DNA from: a virus
Length of the DNA stretch: 64,000 nt
Direction: 5' to 3' (one strand)
IMG/VR virus record: IMGVR_UViG_3300027971_000046
Location: 1-64,000 of that record
The translations under genes were made by a program, and so were the position numbers. The notes under the pieces were generated by a model, which searched no databases, was not told the origin of the DNA, and saw only the letters and a program-made list of their open reading frames with translations. Positions within the stretch are counted from its first letter, which is position 1, and every line of letters starts with the position of its first letter. Shown here piece by piece: positions 7,485 through 15,890 of this stretch.

Positions 7485-9185
7485 TTACCAGCGCATTCCG
7501 TGCTTGTTGAGCATATCTTTGATTGCCTTCTGCTTTCCAATCACATTGGCTGCGCCTGTGTGTGGTGAAGGCTTCTTGACGGGCTTCTTGGTTGCGGCTT
7601 CCTTGACGGTCTTCTTGATGCGCTTGGTTCCCTTGCCGCTCTGGTCGGCAATGTTGGAGCCAAGAGCAGGTTCCATCACGGGAAGACCCGTGGTGAACTC
7701 GGTGGTGACATCTTCCTTGACCGCCTTCTTCTTGTTGCGGAGCATGGTGAAGTCCTGTGCGTCAAGTCGCTTGTTCTTGTTGACATCAAGTCGCTTCTGA
7801 CCGCCGATGAGGGCTTCGTCAACGACTTGTTCCTTCACAACCTTGTGACCAGGAACAGTGATGCTGCCGTACTCGCCAACATCAACCACATAGCCACCGC
7901 CGTGCTGCTGTGCTTTTCCGCTTCCGCCGTTGTCGTGGCGAACAATCTTGCCCTTTACCATCTTGCCCTTGTGGGGAACCTTCACTCTGTCTCCCGCCTT
8001 GAGCATTTCTTCAATCTGCTCAACCTCTTCTCTCATGCCGTGTTCAGCCTTGCGCCACTTGTTCAGTTCACGCTTGTTTACCTGATACGGACTGCCTTCT
8101 TTGTCCGACTTGCGTCCGTACTTGTGTACAAGTTCAAGGTAGTTGATGCGCGAACCACGGGCGTATCCTCTGTCCCGTTCTTTGGCAGTCTTACCCTTGT
8201 TCAGAGCCTTTGAAGCCTTTTCCTTCTCACGATCAATTATAGCCTGACGAGCAGGAGTGAGTTCTTCATCAAGTTCGGCGGCTTCCTTCACGGGCTTGCG
8301 CTTGCCCTTCACGATCTTGCCGCCGCGACCGTACAGTTTTTCAGACTCGTATTCCTTGGTATCACGCGCAATCAGACGGCGCACAGCAGTATCGTGCTTG
8401 TCTTCCAGTTTGCGTCCACGCTCCGCAGCCTTGCCCGTCTTGTTCATCTTGGCTTCGTAGCCGCGTTGAGCCTTGACATCGTGCCGCTGAATCGCGTGTT
8501 CCATGTCTCGCTGACGAGCAGGAGTCTGTGCCATCTCGTCAATGCTGTCGCCGTCATGCTCCACGCCTTCTTCAGCCACAACAGGCTCGGTCTTGGGAGC
8601 CATTTTGGCGGTGACGCGATACAGCCCGTCTTCTGCCATTTCAATGGAAGCCAGCAGAGTGAACTCTTGCAGTCCTGCGGTGGGATTAGCCTTGCCGTTC
8701 ATCACGACATTGCCTGTGTTGCCGTCAATGCCGTCAACGCGACCGAACAGGGTCACGGTGAGAGTAACAGGACCAGTGCCACCATCCTGCCACAGATACG
8801 GTGTCCACGGGAAATCCAGCATGAGCAGATTCAGGCGCGTCTTGATGCGGATGAACGCTTCGTTGGGAGACTGAAAGGTGCTGCGGCTGATGGCATTCAA
8901 CATGGCGTTGATCTGTGCCATGCGCTCAGGACGAAAGTTGACGGGTCCGTCTTCGGTGTTGATGCCACGATTGGGATAGCCCGTGAGGGTTTCCTTGTAC
9001 TCGCTCTCACTCAGTGTGTTGCGGAAATCCTTGAAACGCTTGGTGTTCTCTTTCATGTGCTTTGCCTTTGAAATTTCAATAGCAGCAAGTTGTTTGGCTG
9101 CCTTCTCTTTTGATGGATGTGTGCCTAGAACTTTTGTTCCGCTCTTGTCTGTGACTACGAACTTGCTGCCGCTCTTCTTGATCAT
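7485..9185 (-). CDS. large basic/charged protein, possible internal head protein
   Basis: The 566-aa protein opens with a 35-residue lysine-rich module (SKFVVTDKSGTKVLG...KAAKQLAAIE), typical of T4-type marine phage proteins. A stretch at residues 50-60 (RFKDFRNTLSE) then resembles a capsid-targeting/cleavage site. A compact beta region follows (TVTLFGRVDGIDGN). The rest is highly charged helix (RQRDMEHAIQRH, ARQAIIDREKEK). Near residue 480 an EF-hand-like loop, DVNKNKRLDAQD, could bind calcium. The function is unknown. Charge and position suit a head-core or packaged protein. Confidence 0.65.
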   Translation of the reverse strand: MIKKSGSKFVVTDKSGTKVLGTHPSKEKAAKQLAAIEISKAKHMKENTKRFKDFRNTLSESEYKETLTGYPNRGINTEDGPVNFRPERMAQINAMLNAISRSTFQSPNEAFIRIKTRLNLLMLDFPWTPYLWQDGGTGPVTLTVTLFGRVDGIDGNTGNVVMNGKANPTAGLQEFTLLASIEMAEDGLYRVTAKMAPKTEPVVAEEGVEHDGDSIDEMAQTPARQRDMEHAIQRHDVKAQRGYEAKMNKTGKAAERGRKLEDKHDTAVRRLIARDTKEYESEKLYGRGGKIVKGKRKPVKEAAELDEELTPARQAIIDREKEKASKALNKGKTAKERDRGYARGSRINYLELVHKYGRKSDKEGSPYQVNKRELNKWRKAEHGMREEVEQIEEMLKAGDRVKVPHKGKMVKGKIVRHDNGGSGKAQQHGGGYVVDVGEYGSITVPGHKVVKEQVVDEALIGGQKRLDVNKNKRLDAQDFTMLRNKKKAVKEDVTTEFTTGLPVMEPALGSNIADQSGKGTKRIKKTVKEAATKKPVKKPSPHTGAANVIGKQKAIKDMLNKHGMRW

Positions 9186-9194
9186 GGATGGATC

Positions 9195-10391
9195 TCAATA
9201 ATCGTCTGCATTTATTGAATGTTTCGATCCTTGCGAATAGTAATCGTCTTTGCTTTTACGATTCGCGTCTTGCTTTTTCTTGTTTTCTGCGGAGCGGCGG
9301 GCTTCTTCTTCTCTCTTCTTTACCGAAGCAGCCGCAGCAGCAGCCGCACGGCGGGAGCGGCGGGCTTCGGAAGCAGCCGCAGCAGCAGCCGCAGCGATTC
9401 CTACTATGCCCTCATCTACTGTAACGGCTTTCTTGCTCTTGCCCTTCTTTGTGCTGAAGGTCTTTGCAGCAGGAATGTCTGTGGTCTTCATTGTCTCGCT
9501 TGCGGTTGTCATGTAATCACTGGACTCTTTCACAGGCTTCTTGGTCGGCTTTGGCTTTTCAAGTTCATCGCGCAACTTGCGAGCCTGCTCCCGTGCCTTC
9601 TTGTTTTCCTGTGGGCTTTTGCGATTCATGGTGGTCATGTATTCGTTGAGTTCGCGCTGAAGATCAAAGAATGTCTTGCCTTCACTCACGCTCTTCCAAC
9701 TACCGCCCTGCTCGTTGTACCACTTCACTGCCCAACCGTTGGCGTAAGCCGATGGGTACACATCAAACTTGGAGCGAGCCTTGGACTTGGCTTTCGCCCA
9801 CAGTCCAGGATTGGTTGGCGTGTTCTTTTCCATGAGTTCCTGTGCGGCTTCAAGCAAACCAAACTCGTCCATGCTTTCGGTGTTGGGAGTCTCAAACGAC
9901 TCTTCCACGCTCTGATTGCCCAGAGTCTTCTTGAAGGCATTGAACAGGGTGGGGGAACCAGTGATCTTCTTGACCATAGAGTCCATCATGTCAATCATCA
10001 GGTCACGGTACACCTTGGACGCGCTCATCTTGACGGCGGTTTCAGGCGACTGTAGAGCGCGGCGGGCAGACAGCACATCCTTCTTCTTGACCAATCCGCT
10101 GCGGAGCAGGGTCTTGGTGCGTTCGGTTTCCACGCCCTCGGTGGTCATGCTGGGTTCTTTGGACAGGCTGGCACGGAGGGCGGTGTACAGGTTGCGGTTG
10201 TTTAGTACACGATCCACCACATCAACCAGAATCTCCTGCATGAGCATACGATACGCAGGGTTCTTCATTGCCTTCTCGGGGTCTTGCAGCAGAGCGGCAG
10301 CGCGGCGCACATTGTTCTTGGAAACCAAGCCAAGGCGCAGCAGCGAATTGAGTTTCGATGAGATGGCACTCTCTTTTCCGATTCCGTCCAT
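9195..10391 (-). CDS. hypothetical protein with poly-alanine/coiled C-terminus, 398 aa
   Basis: The N-terminal half contains two similar helical units (LRLGLVSKNNVRRAAALLQDPEKA and LRSGLVKKKDVLSARRALQSPETA), which indicates an internal duplication. A basic linker and two poly-alanine runs with RRSRR and EEARRS follow, coded by GCN-rich low-complexity DNA. The ATG is preceded by AAGGGAGAACCC and a late-type promoter. No enzyme motif is visible. A structural or packaged role is inferred from the context. Confidence 0.65.
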   Translation of the reverse strand: MDGIGKESAISSKLNSLLRLGLVSKNNVRRAAALLQDPEKAMKNPAYRMLMQEILVDVVDRVLNNRNLYTALRASLSKEPSMTTEGVETERTKTLLRSGLVKKKDVLSARRALQSPETAVKMSASKVYRDLMIDMMDSMVKKITGSPTLFNAFKKTLGNQSVEESFETPNTESMDEFGLLEAAQELMEKNTPTNPGLWAKAKSKARSKFDVYPSAYANGWAVKWYNEQGGSWKSVSEGKTFFDLQRELNEYMTTMNRKSPQENKKAREQARKLRDELEKPKPTKKPVKESSDYMTTASETMKTTDIPAAKTFSTKKGKSKKAVTVDEGIVGIAAAAAAAASEARRSRRAAAAAAASVKKREEEARRSAENKKKQDANRKSKDDYYSQGSKHSINADDY

Positions 10392-10410
10392 AGTGGGTTC
10401 TCCCTTTTCT

Positions 10411-11463
10411 TTATTTAGACGATTTAGAGTGGCTGGTCATGTGGGGAGAGTTACCTTTTCCACTCCGCTGAGTCTCGGGTTCGACCCGTCTTTTTTGAAT
10501 CACAGCCCGCTTGCGCTCTTTGGGGGTCATTTCACCCACCGTTTCAGGGGTTTTGCTGCTCACCTTGTTGACAGGGCGGCACTTGGGGTACTTGCCGCTA
10601 GAGGTGTCGTGGCGACCACACGGCGGATACTGCCCTGTCTTGGGGTCTTTCTTGCCGCCAATGTCTACCCACTTCTCTTTGAACCACCGCGCCAAGTCTT
10701 CGTCAATCTTGCACGGGGGAGTGGGGAATATTTTATTGTGCTTAGAGAAGCCGCCAGTTTGACCAGGCGTATCAGGTCTGCGCTTAGTCTTGTCGCTTTC
10801 CATGAGACGAACCGCAGCAGCGGAATAGATGCTGCCGTAGTCGATGCCTTCCTTGACACTGGTCTTCATGCCGTGCTGAATGTCTTGGAACAGTGCCTTC
10901 ACATCAGCAGCGTTTGCGCGGCGTGGCATTCCGCTCCTGAAAGTCTTGAAGTCGTTCTCCGCAGCGGCTGCGCGTAGTTTGGATGCGCTCATGCCTTGCA
11001 CACCTGTAGCACTCTCGTCCCGCTTGCCTGCAATCACAATATTCAGGCTCTTGAGTTTCAGGCGGTCTTTCCTGCGACTCGGCTCCATCAATTCCTTGAA
11101 GGCTTCGTATTTTTCTTGCCGATCTTCTCCACCAACAATATGCACATGGTCGTAGCCCTTTTCGGCAAGCCAGTACAACATATCAAACGGAGTCTTGATT
11201 TGGGGAATGTCCTTGAAGTTTGCGTCAGGAAAGAACCGCTTCAGGTACTTGAACTTCTGACGCGGCGAGAGTGGGTTCTTCTTGGGATCGTTTGTGCGAC
11301 TGCTGAACATCGCGTAGTCCGCACCCAAACTCTTTGCCGTACTAACTACCTTATCGACTAGCAGTTGGTGTCCTGAAGTTGGTGGCTGAAAGCGACCAAA
11401 GGCAACCACGATGGATTTGCCCTGGGTCTTGGGTTTCGAAATATCTCTAACCGTTTTTGCCAC
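10411..11463 (-). CDS. NMN adenylyltransferase-like nucleotidyltransferase fused to a DUF5872-like domain
   Basis: The N-terminal ~200 aa form a HIGH-superfamily nucleotidyltransferase. FGRFQPPTSGH (residues 22-32) carries the T/HxGH ATP-binding motif and MSASKLR (158-164) matches the ISSTxxR motif, as in NadM/NMNAT enzymes that make NAD. The C-terminal part (WFKEKWVDIG...YPPCGR...YPKCRP...) matches, from memory, the cysteine-bearing DUF5872 module of phage proteins. The start is GTG at 11463 with GGAGGTGATCTAA upstream. The enzyme could raise NAD pools or use another nucleotide substrate. The fusion partner has no known activity. Confidence 0.8.
   Translation of the reverse strand: MAKTVRDISKPKTQGKSIVVAFGRFQPPTSGHQLLVDKVVSTAKSLGADYAMFSSRTNDPKKNPLSPRQKFKYLKRFFPDANFKDIPQIKTPFDMLYWLAEKGYDHVHIVGGEDRQEKYEAFKELMEPSRRKDRLKLKSLNIVIAGKRDESATGVQGMSASKLRAAAAENDFKTFRSGMPRRANAADVKALFQDIQHGMKTSVKEGIDYGSIYSAAAVRLMESDKTKRRPDTPGQTGGFSKHNKIFPTPPCKIDEDLARWFKEKWVDIGGKKDPKTGQYPPCGRHDTSSGKYPKCRPVNKVSSKTPETVGEMTPKERKRAVIQKRRVEPETQRSGKGNSPHMTSHSKSSK
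10412..10417 (-). promoter_or_regulatory. late-type promoter -10 (TAAATA, minus strand)
   Basis: TCTAAATAAAG on the minus strand lies 20 nt upstream of the ATG at 10391. It overlaps the 3' end of the nucleotidyltransferase gene. Confidence 0.55.
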
Positions 11464-11504
11464 TTAGATCACCTCCCGTATGCACTTCGGACACCAACTG
11501 CCAG

Positions 11505-12710
11505 TCAAGTTTTCTTCCAAGTTTTTTCAACAGTAAAGTTGCTGCGTGAGAAGTCCAATCGGTCTACTAGTTTCACTGCCTTGTTGCTCATGCGGTCGAT
11601 TGCCACGAAACCTTCGGGTGTCGTGACGCGATATCCCTTGCCGTCCTTGATGAAGGTCGAAACCTCACCCTCAAGGGATGCAAGTTTGTCGCGCACAACC
11701 AACTTCAACTGCGCGACAGAGTTATGTAGGGCGAACACCCGACCGATCTGATTACGGTTTTTCCGTATCCATTCCATCGTGGGTGTTGGCTTTGTGCTTG
11801 GTTTCTTCCTGACGAGTGCCGATTTTGATTGCAGGAATGCAATCAATTGATTCACATCAGCGTGTGAACTGGCAATCCCTTTAGATACAAGAGAGTTGAT
11901 GTATCCTTTGATAGCCTGTTTCACCCCATCGTTCTTTCCGATGGCGTTGAGTATTGCTTTCAGAGATTCGGCAGTGCGCGTGAGCGATTGGATTGAGGCT
12001 TCAATTGTTCTACGATCCGTTGGGCTGAACAGTGCCGAGCCAGAGGCAACACGAAGTGTGGCGTTGTCGAACCACACATCCTTGCTCTTCTTCAAGTACG
12101 AGATATCGGGGTTGAACCGCGCACTCATGTCCTGCATGGTGTTGCCTTCGTATGCAGTATGGAACACGATTCCCATCTTGGCTGCACTCATGCGCTTCGC
12201 CAAATCGCTGTTGGCACTCACTGCGTACCTGATGGTGTTTGCTTGGAAAGTGAGATAGGCTTTTCCGTCAATCTTTTCCCGTTGCAGAGTATCGTGCTTG
12301 AACAAGAAGTCTCCTTGCAGCACACCACGCACACCTAGTTTAGACAGGTGCTTCAGAGCGAGTTTCAGTTTTTCGTTTAGTCCACCCTCGGGGTGGTTTG
12401 CGTCTATGTCCGCATCAGTGAAGTTTAACTTGGGTGTCACATTGAACACGCTCTTCGTACCAACGAAGAACTTGCCAGTTGATGGATCTGTTCCGCAGAA
12501 TATTGCGGGTGCGCCGTCCCACTTCACGGTGACATCGTATGCGCTTGGTTCGTTTGCGCCCAAAGCGTCCATCAAACCAGTGATGGACTTCATGCTGCTG
12601 ACAAAGCCAGAGTATCCGCTGTTCAGCATCTCGTCTTCAAGATGCTCCAAGTGGACATTCTTTCCAGTCTTTTTTACAGCCTCAACCAGATGTTCCGTGA
12701 ATCGTATCAA
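11505..12710 (-). CDS. DUF6267-type protein with ligase/nucleotidyltransferase-like motifs and capsid-targeting leader
   Basis: The 401-aa protein starts at TTG 12710 with GGAGG upstream. The first ten residues, MIRFTEHLVE, match a capsid-targeting leader with an LxE site. The body carries motifs in the order of covalent nucleotidyltransferases: KWDG at 63-66 (motif I, K-x-D-G), VGTKS at 83-87, LQGDFLF at 131-137 (like motif III GE/GD), EGFVAID at 366-372 (like motif IV) and NKAVKLVD at 376-383 (like motif V). I assign it from memory to the DUF6267 family of T4-type phages. The ligase or capping-type activity is inference. Confidence 0.7.
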   Translation of the reverse strand: MIRFTEHLVEAVKKTGKNVHLEHLEDEMLNSGYSGFVSSMKSITGLMDALGANEPSAYDVTVKWDGAPAIFCGTDPSTGKFFVGTKSVFNVTPKLNFTDADIDANHPEGGLNEKLKLALKHLSKLGVRGVLQGDFLFKHDTLQREKIDGKAYLTFQANTIRYAVSANSDLAKRMSAAKMGIVFHTAYEGNTMQDMSARFNPDISYLKKSKDVWFDNATLRVASGSALFSPTDRRTIEASIQSLTRTAESLKAILNAIGKNDGVKQAIKGYINSLVSKGIASSHADVNQLIAFLQSKSALVRKKPSTKPTPTMEWIRKNRNQIGRVFALHNSVAQLKLVVRDKLASLEGEVSTFIKDGKGYRVTTPEGFVAIDRMSNKAVKLVDRLDFSRSNFTVEKTWKKT

Positions 12711-12728
12711 AGGCGTCCTCCGCTTCCG

Positions 12729-12734
12729 TATTTA
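12729..12734 (-). promoter_or_regulatory. late-type promoter -10 (TAAATA, minus strand)
   Basis: CCTAAATACGG on the minus strand lies 18 nt upstream of the TTG start of the DUF6267-type gene, in the intergenic junction. Confidence 0.55.
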
Positions 12735-13400
12735 GGAAACGCGGACGGGCTGCTCGGCGCGATAAGTCTGTATTGCTTCCACCAAATCAGGAACATAGTC
12801 CATTGGATCAGCGGTGAATACCTGACAGCCTCCGTCTTCCACCCCAATCAGAATGGCAATATTTCGCAATTCCTGTCCAGTGCGATCCTGCCACATAAGG
12901 GAATACGCGGTAGCCTGCATGAAGTAATCCTGAATTGCGTCTTCCGACTTCGGGTAATTGGATGACTTGAAGTCAATAACGGACGGAACGCCGTCAAACT
13001 CCCCGATGCAGTCGGTGCGCCCTGCCAAGCCCACACGCTTCGACCAGAGCGGTACTTCAATGGCGAATATCTTGCCGATACGGTCAATGTCTTCCCGCAT
13101 GGCGACAAACAGATCCGCCTCACTCGTCCCTGCTGCTTCAGCGAGCGTAGTTGGCGTAAGATCGTTGCGGAGATAGGTTTCAATGATCGAATGTAGTTTG
13201 GTTCCACGGGAAAGTACTCGCTTGGATTCTTCGGGATTGTCGCGCCGCCACTTGGCAAAGAACGCACGCTTTTTCCATCCCGTCACGGTGGTGACAGACG
13301 GAAAAATACCGTCAGGAGTGCTGTATCTCCTGCCTCCGTTGCTTTCTACGCTTTCAATATTTTCTTCAAGCGTCACTAGTTCATGCTGAAAGGTCTTCAT
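12732..13400 (-). CDS. PD-(D/E)XK superfamily exonuclease
   Basis: The product is 222 aa from the ATG at 13400 (MKTFQHELVTLEE). The nuclease core is visible: an N-terminal helix with RGTKLHSIIE, then GLAGRTDCIGEFDGVPSVID followed by FKSS. The latter gives the paired acidic residues and the (D/E)xK lysine (IDFK). A QATAYSLMW helix is also present, as in RecB/MGME1-type exonucleases. In T4-type phages these act in DNA repair or host DNA degradation. The first residues resemble a weak capsid-targeting leader. The ATG is 2 nt from the stop of the small upstream gene. Confidence 0.85.
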   Translation of the reverse strand: MKTFQHELVTLEENIESVESNGGRRYSTPDGIFPSVTTVTGWKKRAFFAKWRRDNPEESKRVLSRGTKLHSIIETYLRNDLTPTTLAEAAGTSEADLFVAMREDIDRIGKIFAIEVPLWSKRVGLAGRTDCIGEFDGVPSVIDFKSSNYPKSEDAIQDYFMQATAYSLMWQDRTGQELRNIAILIGVEDGGCQVFTADPMDYVPDLVEAIQTYRAEQPVRVS

Positions 13401-13402
13401 GT

Positions 13403-13582
13403 TTAATCGTCTGGTGTCTCGTCCACTACTTCCGCGCCTTCGGGAAGTCCGTTGGGCTGCTGCGTTTCCTTGGGTGGAACCGCAGACTGATTGCGGTTCT
13501 GCCACTGATTTGCAGCCTTCCATTCAGGATTGTTCTTTTGATTCTGCTGAACCCAAGCCAAGTACTGTCTCATGTTGCTCAT
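13403..13582 (-). CDS. small glutamine/asparagine-rich protein, 59 aa
   Basis: The frame runs from ATG at 13582 to TAA at 13403-13405. It begins MSNMRQYLAWVQQNQ and ends in an acidic tail (GAEVVDETPDD). GGAGAACACC precedes the start on the minus strand. The gene exactly fills the gap between the nuclease and the next gene upstream, which supports it. Function unknown. Confidence 0.65.
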   Translation of the reverse strand: MSNMRQYLAWVQQNQKNNPEWKAANQWQNRNQSAVPPKETQQPNGLPEGAEVVDETPDD

Positions 13583-13614
13583 GGTGTTCTCCTAGTAGTA
13601 TGTAGGGGCGTTTC

Positions 13615-14433
13615 TCAATCTGAAGAATTGCGTTCCAATATTTCGGCGTATTCAGAAATGAATTCCGTACACGCTCCCGTATATTCCGATGCGGCAGAAG
13701 AAAATTGGGTGAATATCTGCTGTGTGAACGGGTGTGCGCTTCCAAGACGAACCACTGCGGGCAACAAGATTGCCGTGGTGGCTTCCTGAATATACGAGTA
13801 CTTGGTGTCGAAGCCGTGTTCACACGATTGGCGCAGGGCAAGTACTTGCAATGCTTCGCGGAAGGGCTGTTGCTGTCGCTCGGTGAGAGATTGCAAGCAT
13901 TCCGTAGCAGAGCGTATGAGTGCTTCCACACACGCAGCGGATGTACTCTTGATGCTGTAGTCACACTCTTCCTTGATGGTCAAGAACTCAAAGGGCGTGG
14001 TCTTTTTGCGAAGATCGTTCATTACTGCGCGGTATTCGTAGAACTCCATCTCTTCCCCGATCACCTTTACGATATCGGTGTTGTGCATGGCATACGACAG
14101 ACTGCAAATGCGATTAAACATTTCGCGGGACGAGAACGCCTCTGCGTACACAGACTGATGAGCATTGCTCCAACACTTGAACAGCGAATGCACCTTGGGC
14201 TTGTAGCGTGTCTCGGTGTGCTTGGCAGTCACACACAGTACCGTAGGAGCGAATCGCTCTGTAAGGCTGTCCACCACCGCGTTTACGAGTGCAGGATCAG
14301 ATGCGTCAGATGCCTTGCACCACAGCGAAAGCGTGGACTGCGGGTTGGAATACAGATATGAAATCGAAGCAAGTCCTTGAGCGGACTTCACTGTAACCGA
14401 TCCACCACCATCGGTTTGCTCATGTTGAATCAT
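13615..14433 (-). CDS. hypothetical protein, 272 aa
   Basis: Mostly helical and soluble, it starts at the ATG at 14433 (MIQHEQTDGGG), 4 nt downstream of the preceding gene. Features are a beta start (SVTVKSAQGLASISYLYS), scattered cysteines and a long helical C-terminal half (EALIRSATECLQSLTERQQQPF). I do not recognise a family. Its place in the late operon suggests a virion-associated or assembly role. Confidence 0.65.
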   Translation of the reverse strand: MIQHEQTDGGGSVTVKSAQGLASISYLYSNPQSTLSLWCKASDASDPALVNAVVDSLTERFAPTVLCVTAKHTETRYKPKVHSLFKCWSNAHQSVYAEAFSSREMFNRICSLSYAMHNTDIVKVIGEEMEFYEYRAVMNDLRKKTTPFEFLTIKEECDYSIKSTSAACVEALIRSATECLQSLTERQQQPFREALQVLALRQSCEHGFDTKYSYIQEATTAILLPAVVRLGSAHPFTQQIFTQFSSAASEYTGACTEFISEYAEILERNSSD

Positions 14434-14437
14434 GTTG

Positions 14438-14980
14438 TTATCTTTTCTTGCTACGCGGACGCAATCCAAATGTCAAACGCTTACGCATTGAAAGTTTACG
14501 CTTTCGCTTGGCTTGTGATCTCTTGCCACGAGCCTTTCGTGCTGCTCGTTTTGCAGTGAGTTTCATTTTACGCAATTGACTCGTAGCCCGCTTCACACAG
14601 GTACGCGGTCCTCTTTTCTTGAAGCCAGGAGCGCACTTGAAGATGATGCGCTTGCGTCCCTTGCGAACCACGATCTTGCGCTTGGCAGCGGCTTCGTTTA
14701 GTTCTTCGCCTTGAATGTCAACCGATTCTTCAATCTCTTCTGCGTCATCGTCTTCAATGCTGATCTCGGCTTCTTCCACCGCGTCAAGAATGTAGATGAC
14801 ACCATCTTTTTCTTCCCACTCCACCTCGTTCTCGTCAAGGTAGTCTACCACATCTTCATAGGAAAGCGAGGGCATATCCAAAACAATCTTCTCTTCCGTG
14901 AGTTCAGCGTCAAACTCCTCAAAGACAATTCTTTGAAGTGAGCAGAATGCGTGGTCGCGTAGTTCTTTGAATGGCTTCAT
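14438..14980 (-). CDS. bipartite acidic/very basic protein, 180 aa
   Basis: Residues 1-95 are acidic (YEDVVDYLDENEVEWEEKDG, then EEAEISIEDDDAEEIEES). Residues 100-180 are extremely basic (KLTAKRAARKARGKRSQAKR), with a CAPGFKKRGPRTCVKR segment that may bind metal or nucleic acid. The start, MKPFKELRDHAF, is only loosely like a capsid-targeting leader. Such a charge split suits a packaged DNA-binding protein whose acidic half could be removed by the prohead protease. This is inference. Confidence 0.65.
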   Translation of the reverse strand: MKPFKELRDHAFCSLQRIVFEEFDAELTEEKIVLDMPSLSYEDVVDYLDENEVEWEEKDGVIYILDAVEEAEISIEDDDAEEIEESVDIQGEELNEAAAKRKIVVRKGRKRIIFKCAPGFKKRGPRTCVKRATSQLRKMKLTAKRAARKARGKRSQAKRKRKLSMRKRLTFGLRPRSKKR

Positions 14981-15882
14981 GTTTGGAATCCTGGTTTCTC
15001 GGCTCGCTTCTCGCCTGCTTCTCTTCCCTTACCACGGAAATACACGCGAGGCTTTATGTCTTCTTTGCTTGGAACGCGCTTCAGGCTCTTGCCATCCTCA
15101 AATATTATGTCTACCCCGTCATTCACGCGGTCATACACGGGAGTTCCACCATCCAATCCAAACTTGATGAAATTCAACTCTCCGTTTTCTATTGCAAGCC
15201 AGAACAAGTCATTCATCTGATTTCCAAAAGGATTGCCTTTGTCTTTGGTGATGTCTTCAAAAATGGTTTCACACATAACCTTTTTCGTGAACTTCTTATC
15301 TGGTACATCACGCACGGACTTGGACTGCAAGAACTCCATTGCAATCTGAGAACCTTCATTCGTGCTGTTTTCAGAAATGATACGCACGAACTGATATGCA
15401 GTCTTCAAGTTCTGTGGAATCTCTGCTCCCTCCAGCAATTTCAATATGTCGCCAGGCTTTACCGTGTTGGACTTTCCTGTTTTTGCTTTTGCAGACAGTT
15501 TTTTCCACGACTTTCCACGATTGAAAGACATCATGTAGTCATACATTCCCTGATTCTGTGCAGCAGGATATTTAATCAGTACATCATCGGGTCGTCCATC
15601 AAACAACTTGAACTTGACAACACCAAGAGGACCAAGAGTTTCACCGAAATCAGTCAGAATCTTTCTCTTGTGCGATTGCACCGAAGGCTTTTTCAAATGC
15701 TTCTTGAGGTTGTCATCGGTGACTCCTTCTCCTTTGAGATAAGAAACCACCATGTCAAGATAGACACCGAGATCCTTTGGCAATTTGCTGATTCCCGCAT
15801 CAAGAAGTTTCTGATACTCCTTGAATGTCAGGGCATCGCCTGCCATTTTGAATGTGCGTGGATCTAGTTTTGCTTCAGCCAC
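14977..15882 (-). CDS. conserved hypothetical protein, 301 aa
   Basis: The start is GTG at 15882 after GAGGTGAATC, and the gene overlaps the next one by 4 nt. The N-terminal half is helical and basic (LKKHLKKPSVQSHKRKIL). The C-terminal half has alternating strands (GQIAMEFLQS..., VYDRVNDGVDIIFEDGKSL). It resembles large uncharacterised proteins of T4-type cyanophages. No active-site motif is recognised. Confidence 0.65.
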   Translation of the reverse strand: MAEAKLDPRTFKMAGDALTFKEYQKLLDAGISKLPKDLGVYLDMVVSYLKGEGVTDDNLKKHLKKPSVQSHKRKILTDFGETLGPLGVVKFKLFDGRPDDVLIKYPAAQNQGMYDYMMSFNRGKSWKKLSAKAKTGKSNTVKPGDILKLLEGAEIPQNLKTAYQFVRIISENSTNEGSQIAMEFLQSKSVRDVPDKKFTKKVMCETIFEDITKDKGNPFGNQMNDLFWLAIENGELNFIKFGLDGGTPVYDRVNDGVDIIFEDGKSLKRVPSKEDIKPRVYFRGKGREAGEKRAEKPGFQT

Positions 15883-15890
15883 GATTCACC

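Noticed and set aside
9300-9410. Repetitive GCAGCCGCAGCAGC DNA as a possible repeat element
   Set aside because: It is coding low complexity: the two poly-alanine runs of the 398-aa protein.
9916-10977. 353-codon plus-strand frame opposite the NMNAT-like and poly-Ala genes
   Set aside because: Crosses the junction of two minus-strand genes with late promoters and ribosome binding sites; no recognisable protein features.
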